A DNA stretch of 64,000 nucleotides from Flavobacterium piscinae. Its GTDB lineage: Bacteria; Bacteroidota; Bacteroidia; Flavobacteriales; Flavobacteriaceae. A model generated the notes under the pieces. The model made no database searches and was not told where the DNA came from. It worked only from the letters and a program-made list of their open reading frames with translations. Shown piece by piece: positions 8,403-17,327 of the stretch. Each line of letters opens with the position of its first letter. The first letter of the stretch is position 1. The stretch lies in assembly GCF_004122145.1 (NCBI RefSeq), contig NZ_SBKQ01000005.1:124001-188000 (forward strand), in the 5' to 3' direction. A program made the position numbers and the translations under genes.

Positions 8403-9354
8403 CAGGATTTTTTTCTGAGTTTGAATTAATGTAATCATTGACAAAATAAATTGGTCTTTTCTTAGTTTCTGAAAAAACAATCCCAAGATATTCGCCTAAT
8501 ACACCTATTGATAATAATTGAAGTCCGCCAAGCAATAAAATAGCAGACATCATTGAAGGATAACCTGCAACAGGGTCTCCGAAGAATATGGCCTTAATAA
8601 CAACTTTTAATAAAAACGCAAATGATGCTAAAGAAATAATTAAGCCTGTTACTGAAATTATTCGCAAAGGCTTCATAGAAAATGCAGTTATACCTCTGAT
8701 TGCTAAATTAATTAACTTAAAATAATTCCATTTAGTTTTACCTGCAATCCTTTCGTTACGTTCATAATAGATTGCCTTTTTTTTGAAACCAATGAACGAA
8801 AAAAGACCTTTCATATTTCGTTCATTTTCTCCTAGTCGTCTTAATGCCTGGATTGCTTTAAAACTCAACATTCTAAAATCACCTGTATCTTTTTGGATTG
8901 GAACAGAGGACATAATTGCTAAAATGCGGTAAAATAGAAATGAAGTTGTTTTTTTTAACCAACTTTCCCCTTTTCTGGAAGTTCGCTGGGCATAAACATC
9001 ATCGTAACCATTTTCAATTTCTTTAACCATTATTGGAAGTAATTCTGGATTGTCTTGCAAATCAGCATCTATAATTACCAAAGTATCACCTTTCATATAA
9101 TCTAAGCCGGCAGTCATAGCAATCTCTTTCCCATAATTTCTAGACAAATCAACAATTGAAATTCTTGAATCACTTTGTTGAATTTTCACAATTAATTCGA
9201 GTGTTTTGTCAAAACTCCCATCATTTATAAATAAAAATTCGCATTTACATGTTAATAATTTACTTACCTTATCTAACTGAAGATAAAGCTTGTTTATGCA
9301 TTCTTCCTCATTGTAAACAGGAATCATGATTGTTAGTAATTTAATTTTATTCAT
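8395..9354 (-). CDS. GtrB/DPM1-like polyprenyl-phosphate glycosyltransferase (GT2)
   Basis: 319 aa. A GT2 catalytic domain (about 1-230) opens with TIMIPVYNEEECI and has FINDGSFDKT, VDLSRNYGKEIAMTAGLDY and the metal-binding VIIDADLQDNPELL, all close to dolichol-phosphate-mannose synthase and GtrB. A pair of C-terminal membrane segments (about 232-255 and 268-292) and the motif GVLGEYLGIVF complete the GtrB-type architecture. Such enzymes load a sugar onto undecaprenyl phosphate at the cytoplasmic face. It overlaps the start of the GT-C-like gene by 8 bases, suggesting translational coupling and joint function. A GtrA-type flippase is not seen in the window. The 91-base gap upstream is the largest in the polysaccharide run. 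Confidence 0.87.
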   Translation of the reverse strand: MNKIKLLTIMIPVYNEEECINKLYLQLDKVSKLLTCKCEFLFINDGSFDKTLELIVKIQQSDSRISIVDLSRNYGKEIAMTAGLDYMKGDTLVIIDADLQDNPELLPIMVKEIENGYDDVYAQRTSRKGESWLKKTTSFLFYRILAIMSSVPIQKDTGDFRMLSFKAIQALRRLGENERNMKGLFSFIGFKKKAIYYERNERIAGKTKWNYFKLINLAIRGITAFSMKPLRIISVTGLIISLASFAFLLKVVIKAIFFGDPVAGYPSMMSAILLLGGLQLLSIGVLGEYLGIVFSETKKRPIYFVNDYINSNSEKNPDV

Positions 9355-9414
9355 AACTTAGGTTATAATTTGGCAGAAAAATATAATGAGGAAAAAAAAT
9401 TTAAAGCATACATT

Positions 9415-9422
9415 CAAAAGTA
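9415..9422 (-). promoter_or_regulatory. Possible internal -7 box (TAnnTTTG type)
   Basis: TACTTTTG on the minus strand, 60 bases upstream of the GtrB-like gene and inside the longest gap of the polysaccharide run. The nearest upstream TTG is about 24 bases away, slightly beyond the usual 17-23 spacing, so this is only a weak candidate for a secondary promoter. Confidence 0.25.
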
Positions 9423-9445
9423 TAAACAAAAAACCAAAGAAAAAA

Positions 9446-10804
9446 TCAACTGTATTTTTTTTTGATAAATTCATTGTCGTGAAGGTAGGATAATAGTGCA
9501 GACATAACTAATAAAAACATTCCTAATGTGGCAAATAATGGTCTATATATATACAAATGTTCTCCAAAAAAAAGTGTAATTAACATTGACAGCGTTAAGC
9601 CTTTCATAGCCAATTCATTACCGCTATTTCTTTTGAAAGAAATTAAGAAATATTGTATCAACCAACCAAAATAAAGTACAAATCCTACAAGACCGAGTTC
9701 TTTGATCGTTGTTAAATACATATTATGAGCTGCAATCTTTCTGGTGATTCTATTATTGAATCCTAATCCAAATGGAATGATTTCAGGGTTTCGTAAAATA
9801 TAATTCAAATAACCTAATGATATGTTATCTCTACCTGCCCCTAAGTCTTCGTACAATTTACCAACATTTGCATTTTCAAAGTCTTCTTCATTTTCAATTT
9901 TATTGACTACCCTTTTATTAATTACTTCGTCAATTTTTGCATAGAGTAGTTCATTTGACAAGATTAAAAAAGAAAAAAATGACCCAATAATTACAGCGAA
10001 AAAAATAAATCTTGTGGTTTTAAAGAAAGCAAAAAAAGACAAGAAAACCAAAATCCCCACATAACTTGTTCTCGAACCTGAGACTAACAATACATAGAGA
10101 TTAAAAATCAAAACTACGATTAGTAATGTTTTGTTTACACCTGATTTTCTATTTGATAATAAGCCGATTGAAAATACCGCCATCATTAAAGCATACATTC
10201 CAGAAACAATTTTATTAGGTCCCAAGGTACCGGATAAAAATCCTGAATAGCTAAACTTATAAGCACTACTCCATAAAAAGGGAATAATATTAAAATTTTG
10301 TAATATTATTATTGTACATGAAAGTGCTGAAAGTAATAATATAAAATAAACAAATATTTTTAATTTATTCTTATTAAAACTAATTACAAAAAACATTAAT
10401 GAAGTTACAAAGAATACCCACAAATGATAAAGGTATAATACAGATTGAAGAAAATCACTAAGTCTATTTTTAAAAACACTAAAGAAGAAAGTAACCAATA
10501 TTGTCAACGAGCACCATACGACAAAATAATAAAACCATTTAAAAGCATTATTCTTATTAATAATATAATAATAAAATTTAAAATTTGTAAAAAAGACATA
10601 AAGTACAATTATACCGATTAAATCATATAATCTTAGTTCATTATCACCTTTCACACTATAACTTAGAACAGGAAGATTATAAAAATAAGAAAAAATCATA
10701 GTTAAGACTAAAAAAAAATATGAGTTTTTTCGAACCAAAAAAGTGAAATCACTTTTCGGATTAAGCTGATTTAAATGATTATAATAAACTTTTGAAGTTT
10801 GCAT
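9446..10804 (-). CDS. O-antigen ligase/polymerase family protein (Wzy/WaaL-like)
   Basis: 452 aa with about eleven hydrophobic segments and one large loop (about 285-355), the topology of the Wzy_C (O-antigen ligase) superfamily. Family marks are SGSRTSYVGILVFLSFFAF just before the loop and, at its end, IAAHNMYLTTIKELGLVGFVLYF, whose histidine and glutamate match the HNxxL...ExG pattern of WaaL/Wzy. These enzymes join undecaprenyl-linked glycan units to each other (Wzy) or to lipid A-core (WaaL). Because export here appears to use the Wzm/Wzt ABC pair, which does not need a periplasmic polymerase, a ligase role is slightly more likely, but the sequence alone does not separate the two. It ends 6 bases before the next gene upstream begins. 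Confidence 0.82.
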   Translation of the reverse strand: MQTSKVYYNHLNQLNPKSDFTFLVRKNSYFFLVLTMIFSYFYNLPVLSYSVKGDNELRLYDLIGIIVLYVFFTNFKFYYYIINKNNAFKWFYYFVVWCSLTILVTFFFSVFKNRLSDFLQSVLYLYHLWVFFVTSLMFFVISFNKNKLKIFVYFILLLSALSCTIIILQNFNIIPFLWSSAYKFSYSGFLSGTLGPNKIVSGMYALMMAVFSIGLLSNRKSGVNKTLLIVVLIFNLYVLLVSGSRTSYVGILVFLSFFAFFKTTRFIFFAVIIGSFFSFLILSNELLYAKIDEVINKRVVNKIENEEDFENANVGKLYEDLGAGRDNISLGYLNYILRNPEIIPFGLGFNNRITRKIAAHNMYLTTIKELGLVGFVLYFGWLIQYFLISFKRNSGNELAMKGLTLSMLITLFFGEHLYIYRPLFATLGMFLLVMSALLSYLHDNEFIKKKYS

Positions 10805-10810
10805 AAAAAA

Positions 10811-11944
10811 TCAATTAAGTATATGCTGTTCTATTTTTTTTAAATAATTATCAAATGTAAACATTTCAGCTAATTTGACTACATTATTTGACATTAACTT
10901 GAGTTTATCTTGGTCTGTTTCCAATACAATATTGAAAAATTTATCATAGGTGCATTTTTTGTTTTTTATATTCCAAACGAATCCATTTTGATCATTAATG
11001 TAGTGAGCTATACTACCAACATTAGAAACAATAGGAATCCCTCCATAACAGGCCGCCTCTGCTACAACTTTTGGAAAACCTTCTGCTTTGCTAGGTAAAA
11101 GAAAAAAGTGAATTGATTTAAGAATAAGATGAACATATTCTTTGTCTTGAAATCCATGAAAAATAATTTTACCATTTAAATATTCAGCATCTCTTTTGTA
11201 TTTATCAATTTCATCTCCATCTCCAATTATATGTATGTTTTTAATTTCATCTAAAGGAACATTCTTGAATGATGAAATAATATCTGAAACACCTTTTGCA
11301 TCATTAACTCTGCCAACAAAACAGAAGTTATAGGGTTTTTGAAAAACTTTTTCCAATGCAATAGTTTTTCCATAACTCACATCTTCTTCTGATAAACAAG
11401 GGTTTTCAAAGGAATAACAATGATTGGGTTGATTATTCCAAAATCCATTTATAGTTACTTTACATTTTGCCCAATTTTTTTTTAACCAATATCTTTGAAT
11501 TCTATTGGCTAAAGGTGGTTTTATTTGCCCCCAATCTCCAGCATACTTAACCCAAAACATAAACTTTCGAGGAATAAAGAATGAAAATATTGGTAATAGA
11601 AATAAACCCATTGAAGTAGGTAACCGTAATTGAACCTCTGTTGCTCCAATACAATTTTTATAAACCTTAAAAACTATTATAGGGATGGTTGTAAAAATTA
11701 AAAGTTTTGATATAAAGTTTTTCCCTCCAAATGGTGGTATGGGAATAAAGGAAATGTTTTCTTTATTATAGGGTAACGAACTATTTGGAGCTTTAGAATT
11801 ATATAAACAACCTATGTGAACAACCTCTTCCCAATAATCAGCCAAATAATTTACCTCATTGATTGTAGCTCCCCAACCCACAATGTTTTTGCCATCTTTA
11901 TAATGTTTAGTATGAGAGATAATAACAAGTTTTTTCCTTCTCAT
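10811..11944 (-). CDS. Glycosyltransferase family 4
   Basis: 377 aa GT-B fold protein. The C-terminal donor half is recognisable: YNFCFVGRVNDAKGVSDIISSF, IHIIGDGDEIDKYK, IIFHGFQDKEYVHLIL, then the Ex7E segment KAEGFPKVVAEAACYGGIPIVS with NVGSIAHYI. The N-terminal half starts with VIISHTKHYKDG and contains GWGATINEVNYLADYW. Its ATG overlaps the stop of the gene upstream (ATGA, 11941-11944), so translation is probably coupled. Donor and acceptor unknown. Confidence 0.87.
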   Translation of the reverse strand: MRRKKLVIISHTKHYKDGKNIVGWGATINEVNYLADYWEEVVHIGCLYNSKAPNSSLPYNKENISFIPIPPFGGKNFISKLLIFTTIPIIVFKVYKNCIGATEVQLRLPTSMGLFLLPIFSFFIPRKFMFWVKYAGDWGQIKPPLANRIQRYWLKKNWAKCKVTINGFWNNQPNHCYSFENPCLSEEDVSYGKTIALEKVFQKPYNFCFVGRVNDAKGVSDIISSFKNVPLDEIKNIHIIGDGDEIDKYKRDAEYLNGKIIFHGFQDKEYVHLILKSIHFFLLPSKAEGFPKVVAEAACYGGIPIVSNVGSIAHYINDQNGFVWNIKNKKCTYDKFFNIVLETDQDKLKLMSNNVVKLAEMFTFDNYLKKIEQHILN

Positions 11945-13044
11945 GAGTTTAAAACATTAATATATTTTTTAATAACTTTATTCCATTGAAAATTCTTAGA
12001 CCAATCCATGGCTTTTCTACTATAATTATCATAGTCCTCCACAATTAATTTAACAGCCTTTAGTATTTCCTCCTCCTCCTCGGGGAAGACTAATACTCCA
12101 CTAAAATAATTTTTAATTGCATCTACAATACCCGAGTTATTTGAACCTATTGCAGGCAAACCCATTGAATTTGCTTCTAATATAGCAATTCCAAAACCTT
12201 CAACATTACCATTTTTCAAAACGCTACTTAACATACAAAACAAATCGCATTCACTTAAAAGTCTATTTTTATCAATTTCTGAAAGTACACCATGAAATGT
12301 GATATGTTCTAAAACATTTAATTTCTCAGCTAATTTTTCGAAGTTTTCTTTTTCAGTCGGAATACCTACGCAATGATAATGAATATTAGGATATTCTTTT
12401 TTTAACAATGGTAATGCTCTAATAAGATTTTGTTGTCCTTTTCTGTAGGATAGATTTCCAACGCTTACCATTGCTAATCGATTTTTTTGATTAAAAATTT
12501 TATTCTTAATTGAAGAATTAAGTTTTATTTCTATACCATTATTTATAACATAAATTTTCAATTTCGGATTAATCTTTAAAGCAATGGATTTAGTAAATGT
12601 AGACACAGCAATAATATGATCTACTTTATTTAAACTCCATCTTGTTAAAAATTTTGAAAAATTGCCTCCGGCATTCAATTCTGAACCATGAATAATAGCT
12701 ATAACTTTTTTTGATTTAAACAAAAATTTTAAAAACCCTCCTGTCCATAAAGAGAACTTTCCTGACAGAAAAATAATTTCAGTATTTCGAGAAATTTTTA
12801 TAGCTTTTATTATTCTATTTAAATAAGTAAAAATATTACGTCTAATTCTGTTTATTTTAAAATTTTGAACAACATCAAAGGCTAAATCTTCATCAACTTT
12901 TCTGTGATTGGTAACAACTGTAACTTCGTAACCTTCTTTTTTTAAATATTTAGACAAAAAAAAAGCATGGTTGCCTATCCCACCTGGTTGAGGTGGAAAT
13001 TCGGATGTAATTATAACAATATTATTCAATTCTTTTTTACACAA
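11941..13044 (-). CDS. Glycosyltransferase family 4
   Basis: 367 aa, a textbook GT4: an N-terminal glycine-rich loop in ITSEFPPQPGGIGNHAFFLSKYL, IIAVSTFTKSIAL, then MVSVGNLSYRKGQQNLIRALPLL, ITFHGVLSEIDKNRLLSECD and the Ex7E motif EGFGIAILEANSMGLPAIG. The start ATG lies 19 bases inside the end of the FkbM gene upstream. The GGIGNH loop is typical of enzymes that use GDP- or UDP-hexoses, but the donor cannot be named. Confidence 0.9.
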   Translation of the reverse strand: MCKKELNNIVIITSEFPPQPGGIGNHAFFLSKYLKKEGYEVTVVTNHRKVDEDLAFDVVQNFKINRIRRNIFTYLNRIIKAIKISRNTEIIFLSGKFSLWTGGFLKFLFKSKKVIAIIHGSELNAGGNFSKFLTRWSLNKVDHIIAVSTFTKSIALKINPKLKIYVINNGIEIKLNSSIKNKIFNQKNRLAMVSVGNLSYRKGQQNLIRALPLLKKEYPNIHYHCVGIPTEKENFEKLAEKLNVLEHITFHGVLSEIDKNRLLSECDLFCMLSSVLKNGNVEGFGIAILEANSMGLPAIGSNNSGIVDAIKNYFSGVLVFPEEEEEILKAVKLIVEDYDNYSRKAMDWSKNFQWNKVIKKYINVLNS

Positions 13045-13892
13045 AATATATTATTCGGTAGATCTGAAAACGAATTAAGATCTAAATTCAATAACTCATA
13101 ATCAAATGTTAACAAAAAATCTAATACTTTTTTATCATCATTTAACTCTACAACTAAAATAGGCTTATGTTTGGCAATGGTTTCTTTTAATCCTTCTAAA
13201 ACCATGAGTTCATAACCATCTACATCAATTTTAATGAAGTCAGGTATTATATTTCTTTCAGATAAATACGAATCTAATTTAATTTGCTTTATTTCAACGG
13301 TATTTATAACTTTATTTCCGGTATTTAATATGTTACTTGTTTGACCATACAGATTTATTGATATATTATCTTCCCTATGACCAACAGCATAATTTTCTAA
13401 AGTAATATTTTTTATATTGTTTTTTTTAATACTTTTTTTAAAAGCAGAAAAAATATCGGGATGTGGTTCAAAAGAATAAAAAGTTGATTTTTTACTTAAA
13501 TTTGATTGAAGAGCAAGACTTATAAAGCCATAATTTGCTCCAACATCTAAAATTACTGGTTCACTAATTTCATTTTTAGTCAACAAGTAAATTGTATTTT
13601 TTAATAATTTATTTTCAATGCCTTTTGTTTTTGCTTTGTGAACCACTTTGATTGATGCAAAAAAATAAAATTTACCCTTTTCCCACTTAATTAAGTCGTC
13701 AATAATTACATCAACATTATTAGGTCTCAGAATAAAATTTCTAATTGATCTAAGAAATTTGCTTTTACCTAAAAATACAATCATTTTTTGGGGTAAAAAA
13801 GTGTAAAAAAATCTGATAATTCTATACATTCCAGAAGTGTTTTTATGAAGAAGGTAATTAAAAATTGTATTAACTAATTTTAACGGCCTCAA
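13026..13892 (-). CDS. FkbM-family SAM-dependent methyltransferase (copy 1)
   Basis: 288 aa. The SAM-binding motif I is ILDVGANYGFISLAL, followed by STFYSFEPHPDIFSAFKK (acidic ribose-binding Glu), the intermediate LENYAVG and the FkbM signature PDFIKIDVDGYELMVLEGL. FkbM-type enzymes O-methylate sugar or polyketide hydroxyls; in polysaccharide clusters they usually methylate a glycan sugar. About 90 residues precede motif I, giving an N-terminal extension. A second, only distantly similar FkbM gene lies 56 bases upstream on the same strand. Confidence 0.85.
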   Translation of the reverse strand: MRPLKLVNTIFNYLLHKNTSGMYRIIRFFYTFLPQKMIVFLGKSKFLRSIRNFILRPNNVDVIIDDLIKWEKGKFYFFASIKVVHKAKTKGIENKLLKNTIYLLTKNEISEPVILDVGANYGFISLALQSNLSKKSTFYSFEPHPDIFSAFKKSIKKNNIKNITLENYAVGHREDNISINLYGQTSNILNTGNKVINTVEIKQIKLDSYLSERNIIPDFIKIDVDGYELMVLEGLKETIAKHKPILVVELNDDKKVLDFLLTFDYELLNLDLNSFSDLPNNIFCVKKN

Positions 13893-13948
13893 GGTTCAAT
13901 GAGCAAAGTAAATAAAATAATAATCATATAATTGAAAAATTCAAAATC

Positions 13949-14779
13949 CTAACAATTTGTTGGAAGTGCATCCCCTTCTTTAATCATTTTAAGGTAAGTA
14001 GGATAGTCTTCATTAAAAGGCAATAATAAAAAATGACATTTTCCTCTTTTAGCAACTATTTCAGAATCTGTAATTTGAATGGATTGGGCCAAATAATAAG
14101 CTTTATAATTATTTTCTTTACACCAATTTATAATACATTGAGCATTCTCTTTCATAGGGAGTTCTTTTAGAGAATGCATTTCTATAAAAAACTTAGTTTT
14201 TTGTTTTGCTGCTGTATCTTTTGCTCCCAAAACAGCTAAATATTCAGCCCCTTCAACATCTATTTTTATCAAATCCGGGGAAAACCCAACTTTATTAACC
14301 AGAGTGTCTATTGTAATTTTTTCAACTTCTGAAAATGAGTTAATAGCAGCAGCCGTTGTGGCATGACTAGAATACATACTTCCTGCTGCACCTGAACCTA
14401 CTGTATAAAAGTTTATTTTCTCACCATCCTTTTCTCCTATAAAAGCTGATATAAATTTAGATTTTAGACCAAAACCATTATAAATCATGTTTTGAGCGGC
14501 TTTTGCTAATACTTCTGGATTGGGGTCTACCAATAAAATATTTTTATTTTTGTTTTGAATGGCGGCTATCAAAGAATTATACCCGATATTACAACCCAGA
14601 TCAAAAACATTTTCTGAATTTTTAGCAAGAGCAAAATACCACGCATCATCTTTATCAATTTTTTTTCTTATTGAATTAGGCAAAACTTTCAGCTTGACAC
14701 CACAAAAATCTACTTTGTTGTATAGTTTCTCTTTTCTAATGTAATAACTTAAAATATTTTTAATTTTTTTTAATTTCAT
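13949..14779 (-). CDS. FkbM-family SAM-dependent methyltransferase (copy 2)
   Basis: 276 aa. SAM motif I is NVFDLGCNIGYNSLIAA, with LLVDPNPEVLAKAAQNM next and the FkbM block PDLIKIDVEGAEYLAVLGA. Expected to be a sugar O-methyltransferase acting on the cluster's glycan or its precursor. It differs clearly from the neighbouring FkbM protein (motif I GCN instead of GAN, different C-terminus), so the pair looks like two separate activities rather than a fresh duplication. Its ATG overlaps the stop of the GT2 gene upstream by 4 bases (14776-14779). Confidence 0.84.
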   Translation of the reverse strand: MKLKKIKNILSYYIRKEKLYNKVDFCGVKLKVLPNSIRKKIDKDDAWYFALAKNSENVFDLGCNIGYNSLIAAIQNKNKNILLVDPNPEVLAKAAQNMIYNGFGLKSKFISAFIGEKDGEKINFYTVGSGAAGSMYSSHATTAAAINSFSEVEKITIDTLVNKVGFSPDLIKIDVEGAEYLAVLGAKDTAAKQKTKFFIEMHSLKELPMKENAQCIINWCKENNYKAYYLAQSIQITDSEIVAKRGKCHFLLLPFNEDYPTYLKMIKEGDALPTNC

Positions 14780-16113
14780 GACCTACTAATTTTGCTTTTT
14801 TCTTTTAATTTTTTACTTGACATCTGCCAAGATTTAAATATTTGAAAAGTAATCAAAGGTAATAAAAAAGCAATCATCAAAAATGAAAGTGATTTTAACA
14901 CCCTACTTTTTTTAAATTTATATGGAATATATGATGGTATAATGTTTATTAACAACATGTAAATAGAAGCATTTGTCTTATAGTATTTTCTTGTATAATA
15001 CAACACGCTTGGCACAGGCCTAGGACCAAACATTTTTTTTGGCCGCCAACCATCCCAACTTCCCATTTGTCTGAGCCCTCCTTCCGAAACTTTTAAATGT
15101 ATTCGCTTAGCCTTATAGTTAGATATGTTTTTATAACCATTTAAATAACATCGTAATCCAAATTCGCCATCTCCCATACGTTGCTTTTCAAATTGTAAAT
15201 CAAAGAAACCTATTTTATAAAAAATTTCTTTTTTAATTAATACATTGCCAGTATCTAATTGATCACTCCATTTAAAATAACTATAATTTTTAGGGACTTC
15301 TGCTCCAACAACACTAATTGAAACACCTGAAGACAAATCTGCTTTGAAATAGTCCAAACATTTTAAATGCTCCTCTATCCAATTAGATTCAATTAAAGAA
15401 TCATCATCATAAAGAAGAATCAACTCTCCCTTTGCTGTTTTAATTGCTTCATTTCTTGCCTTCCATAATGCTTTTTCTTCTTGAAACCAATATTTCAAAT
15501 CTAAATTCCAATTTTGATAAAATTCTTCTTTGAAGTCATCCGTTTGATCTACAACAATAAGTTCAAAATTTTTATAGGTTTGATTTTCTAAATCTCTAAG
15601 TACATTTTTTAAATATTGATATCGATTTAACGTTGGAATAATAATAGATACTTGTGGATTTGTATCAATTAAATTACTTTTAAAACCTTCATAATCTTGA
15701 TATTGATAGATTTGCTTAGAATAATCTTGTCTGCTTATATTTTTGTGTTTGAAAAAAGCTAGAATTTCTTTTACAGGATTATTAAAGGTTATAATTCTTA
15801 TTATTAATACATATATAGACCAAACTTTATGGAAATTTTTTTTTAAAAACAAATACTCATCTTCTAATGGTAACAATTTTTTTTCCCATACATTAAGACC
15901 AGAATCAAAATTTTTATTGATAAAACCTGATTGAAAAGCAGTCCATGCCAACTCTCTTTTCATACTTTCATCAGATTTAAAACGAATATCTTTTTGTATA
16001 ATGTAACCGGAATCAATTAATTGTTTTTCTGTTGGAAAATATCCAAAATCTTTTGTTGATTTCAAGTTGAAATACCATATCGGGCGTGTGTATTTTAAAA
16101 AATTAAAAATCAT
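14776..16113 (-). CDS. Glycosyltransferase family 2 with long N-terminal extension and C-terminal membrane anchor
   Basis: 445 aa. A GT-A domain begins at about residue 153 with VSIIIPTLNRYQYLKNVL, then ELIVVDQTDD, AKGELILLYDDDSLIE (DDD metal site) and a QRMGDGEFGLRCYLNGY acceptor segment. About 150 residues without a recognised domain precede it. A hydrophobic helix near 400-425 and a very basic tail follow, suggesting membrane anchoring. The WKARNEAIKTAKGE stretch is typical of GT2 enzymes. It sits between a GT4 gene (35-base gap) and the second FkbM gene (4-base overlap). Confidence 0.82.
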   Translation of the reverse strand: MIFNFLKYTRPIWYFNLKSTKDFGYFPTEKQLIDSGYIIQKDIRFKSDESMKRELAWTAFQSGFINKNFDSGLNVWEKKLLPLEDEYLFLKKNFHKVWSIYVLIIRIITFNNPVKEILAFFKHKNISRQDYSKQIYQYQDYEGFKSNLIDTNPQVSIIIPTLNRYQYLKNVLRDLENQTYKNFELIVVDQTDDFKEEFYQNWNLDLKYWFQEEKALWKARNEAIKTAKGELILLYDDDSLIESNWIEEHLKCLDYFKADLSSGVSISVVGAEVPKNYSYFKWSDQLDTGNVLIKKEIFYKIGFFDLQFEKQRMGDGEFGLRCYLNGYKNISNYKAKRIHLKVSEGGLRQMGSWDGWRPKKMFGPRPVPSVLYYTRKYYKTNASIYMLLINIIPSYIPYKFKKSRVLKSLSFLMIAFLLPLITFQIFKSWQMSSKKLKEKSKISRS

Positions 16114-16148
16114 ATTTTTTAGTTTATTATAACTAATTCATGTACAAA

Positions 16149-17327
16149 TTAAAATGAATAAAAAGCTTTAAAAAGCTCCATTTGTTTAGTCAAATTAAAC
16201 TCTCTTTTAACTCTATCCATAGCGTTTTCTCTAATTTTTATTTTTTCTGCCTCACTTAATGCAATAGTCTTTACTATTCTTTCTGCTAGTAAAGGTGGAT
16301 TTCTTTTAGGAACAACCCATCCTGTTTTTTCATGAAGCACATTTTCGCTTAATCCATCAGCATCGCTTACAATGCAAAGTAAACCAATGGCTTGAGCTTC
16401 TAAAACCGCGTTGCAAAAACCTTCTTGAATACTATATTGAATGTAAAAATCACTTTTTTCGAGAATATTTTTTACATCATTATGCGATATTTTTCCAACA
16501 AACGTAACATTTGAATGCAAATTTAATTGATGAACGGCAAACATAAGTTTTTCTCTTTCAATTCCTTCTCCAATTATCGTGTAATGGAAAGGAATATTTT
16601 GTTTTTTTAAAATCGAAAATGCTTCTAAAGTATATTCTAAACCTTTTTTCCAATGAAGACGACCAATGGTTATAAATTGAAAGACAGAATTTTTTGTTTC
16701 GTATTTTATTGAAGGCTGAAAAAAATCGACATTTATTGCCGGTGTGATTTTGTTTATTGATTCAGCTGAAACTCCATATTCTATTAAAGTATTTTTCATT
16801 TCATCAGATAAAACATGGTATATTACATTTTTGGAAAACAATAGCTGATAACAATTTGGAAATTTAGCCGGATAGATATATAAATCAAAACCTCTAAAAC
16901 TCACTGCCATTTTGGATCCGATTGCTTTAGCAACATTTTCACTTTGCAAAGCCATTGTTCCGAATCCAAAGTGTAACCAACTTAATTTATAAGGTAAAAA
17001 GTGACTGTTAATGAAAATATTTTTAATAGAACTTTTGACACTTAAGCCATCTTTTCTGTTTAATTTTAAAAGTTTATATGTTGCTTTTAAATTTTTTAAA
17101 CAATTTATGAATATGAAAATAAATTCAAATATTAATGAAAATCGTAAATCAAAATTAGGAGCAAAAATTGTTTTACAAGTGGGATGACTAACTTTACTTT
17201 TACTACTAGAAAACAAAATAACGTCAAAACCATTCTCTTGTAAACCTTTAATTTTTGAATTAAAAAAAGTTTCAGAATAGGCCGGAACGTTTGCTAAAAC
17301 TAATCCTATTTTAGGTTTATTCGCCAT
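16149..17327 (-). CDS. Glycosyltransferase family 4
   Basis: 392 aa GT-B protein. Motifs: NVPAYSETFFNSKIKGLQENG at the N-terminus (the 'SETF' form is common in WcaL/colanic-acid-type GT4), FITIGRLHWKKGLEYTLEAF, YTIIGEGIEREKLMF, VTFVGKISHNDV and the Ex7E block QEGFCNAVLEAQAIGLLCIVS with DADGLSENV. The start overlaps the end of the preceding GT4 gene by 11 bases. Together with the next gene upstream it forms a pair of related GT4 enzymes. Confidence 0.88.
   Translation of the reverse strand: MANKPKIGLVLANVPAYSETFFNSKIKGLQENGFDVILFSSSKSKVSHPTCKTIFAPNFDLRFSLIFEFIFIFINCLKNLKATYKLLKLNRKDGLSVKSSIKNIFINSHFLPYKLSWLHFGFGTMALQSENVAKAIGSKMAVSFRGFDLYIYPAKFPNCYQLLFSKNVIYHVLSDEMKNTLIEYGVSAESINKITPAINVDFFQPSIKYETKNSVFQFITIGRLHWKKGLEYTLEAFSILKKQNIPFHYTIIGEGIEREKLMFAVHQLNLHSNVTFVGKISHNDVKNILEKSDFYIQYSIQEGFCNAVLEAQAIGLLCIVSDADGLSENVLHEKTGWVVPKRNPPLLAERIVKTIALSEAEKIKIRENAMDRVKREFNLTKQMELFKAFYSF

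Noticed and set aside
6987..8486. The longer reading frame of the GT-C-like gene starting at 8486
   Set aside because: It would overlap the GT2 gene by more than 90 bases; the ATG at 8402 gives the 8-base overlap seen throughout the cluster.
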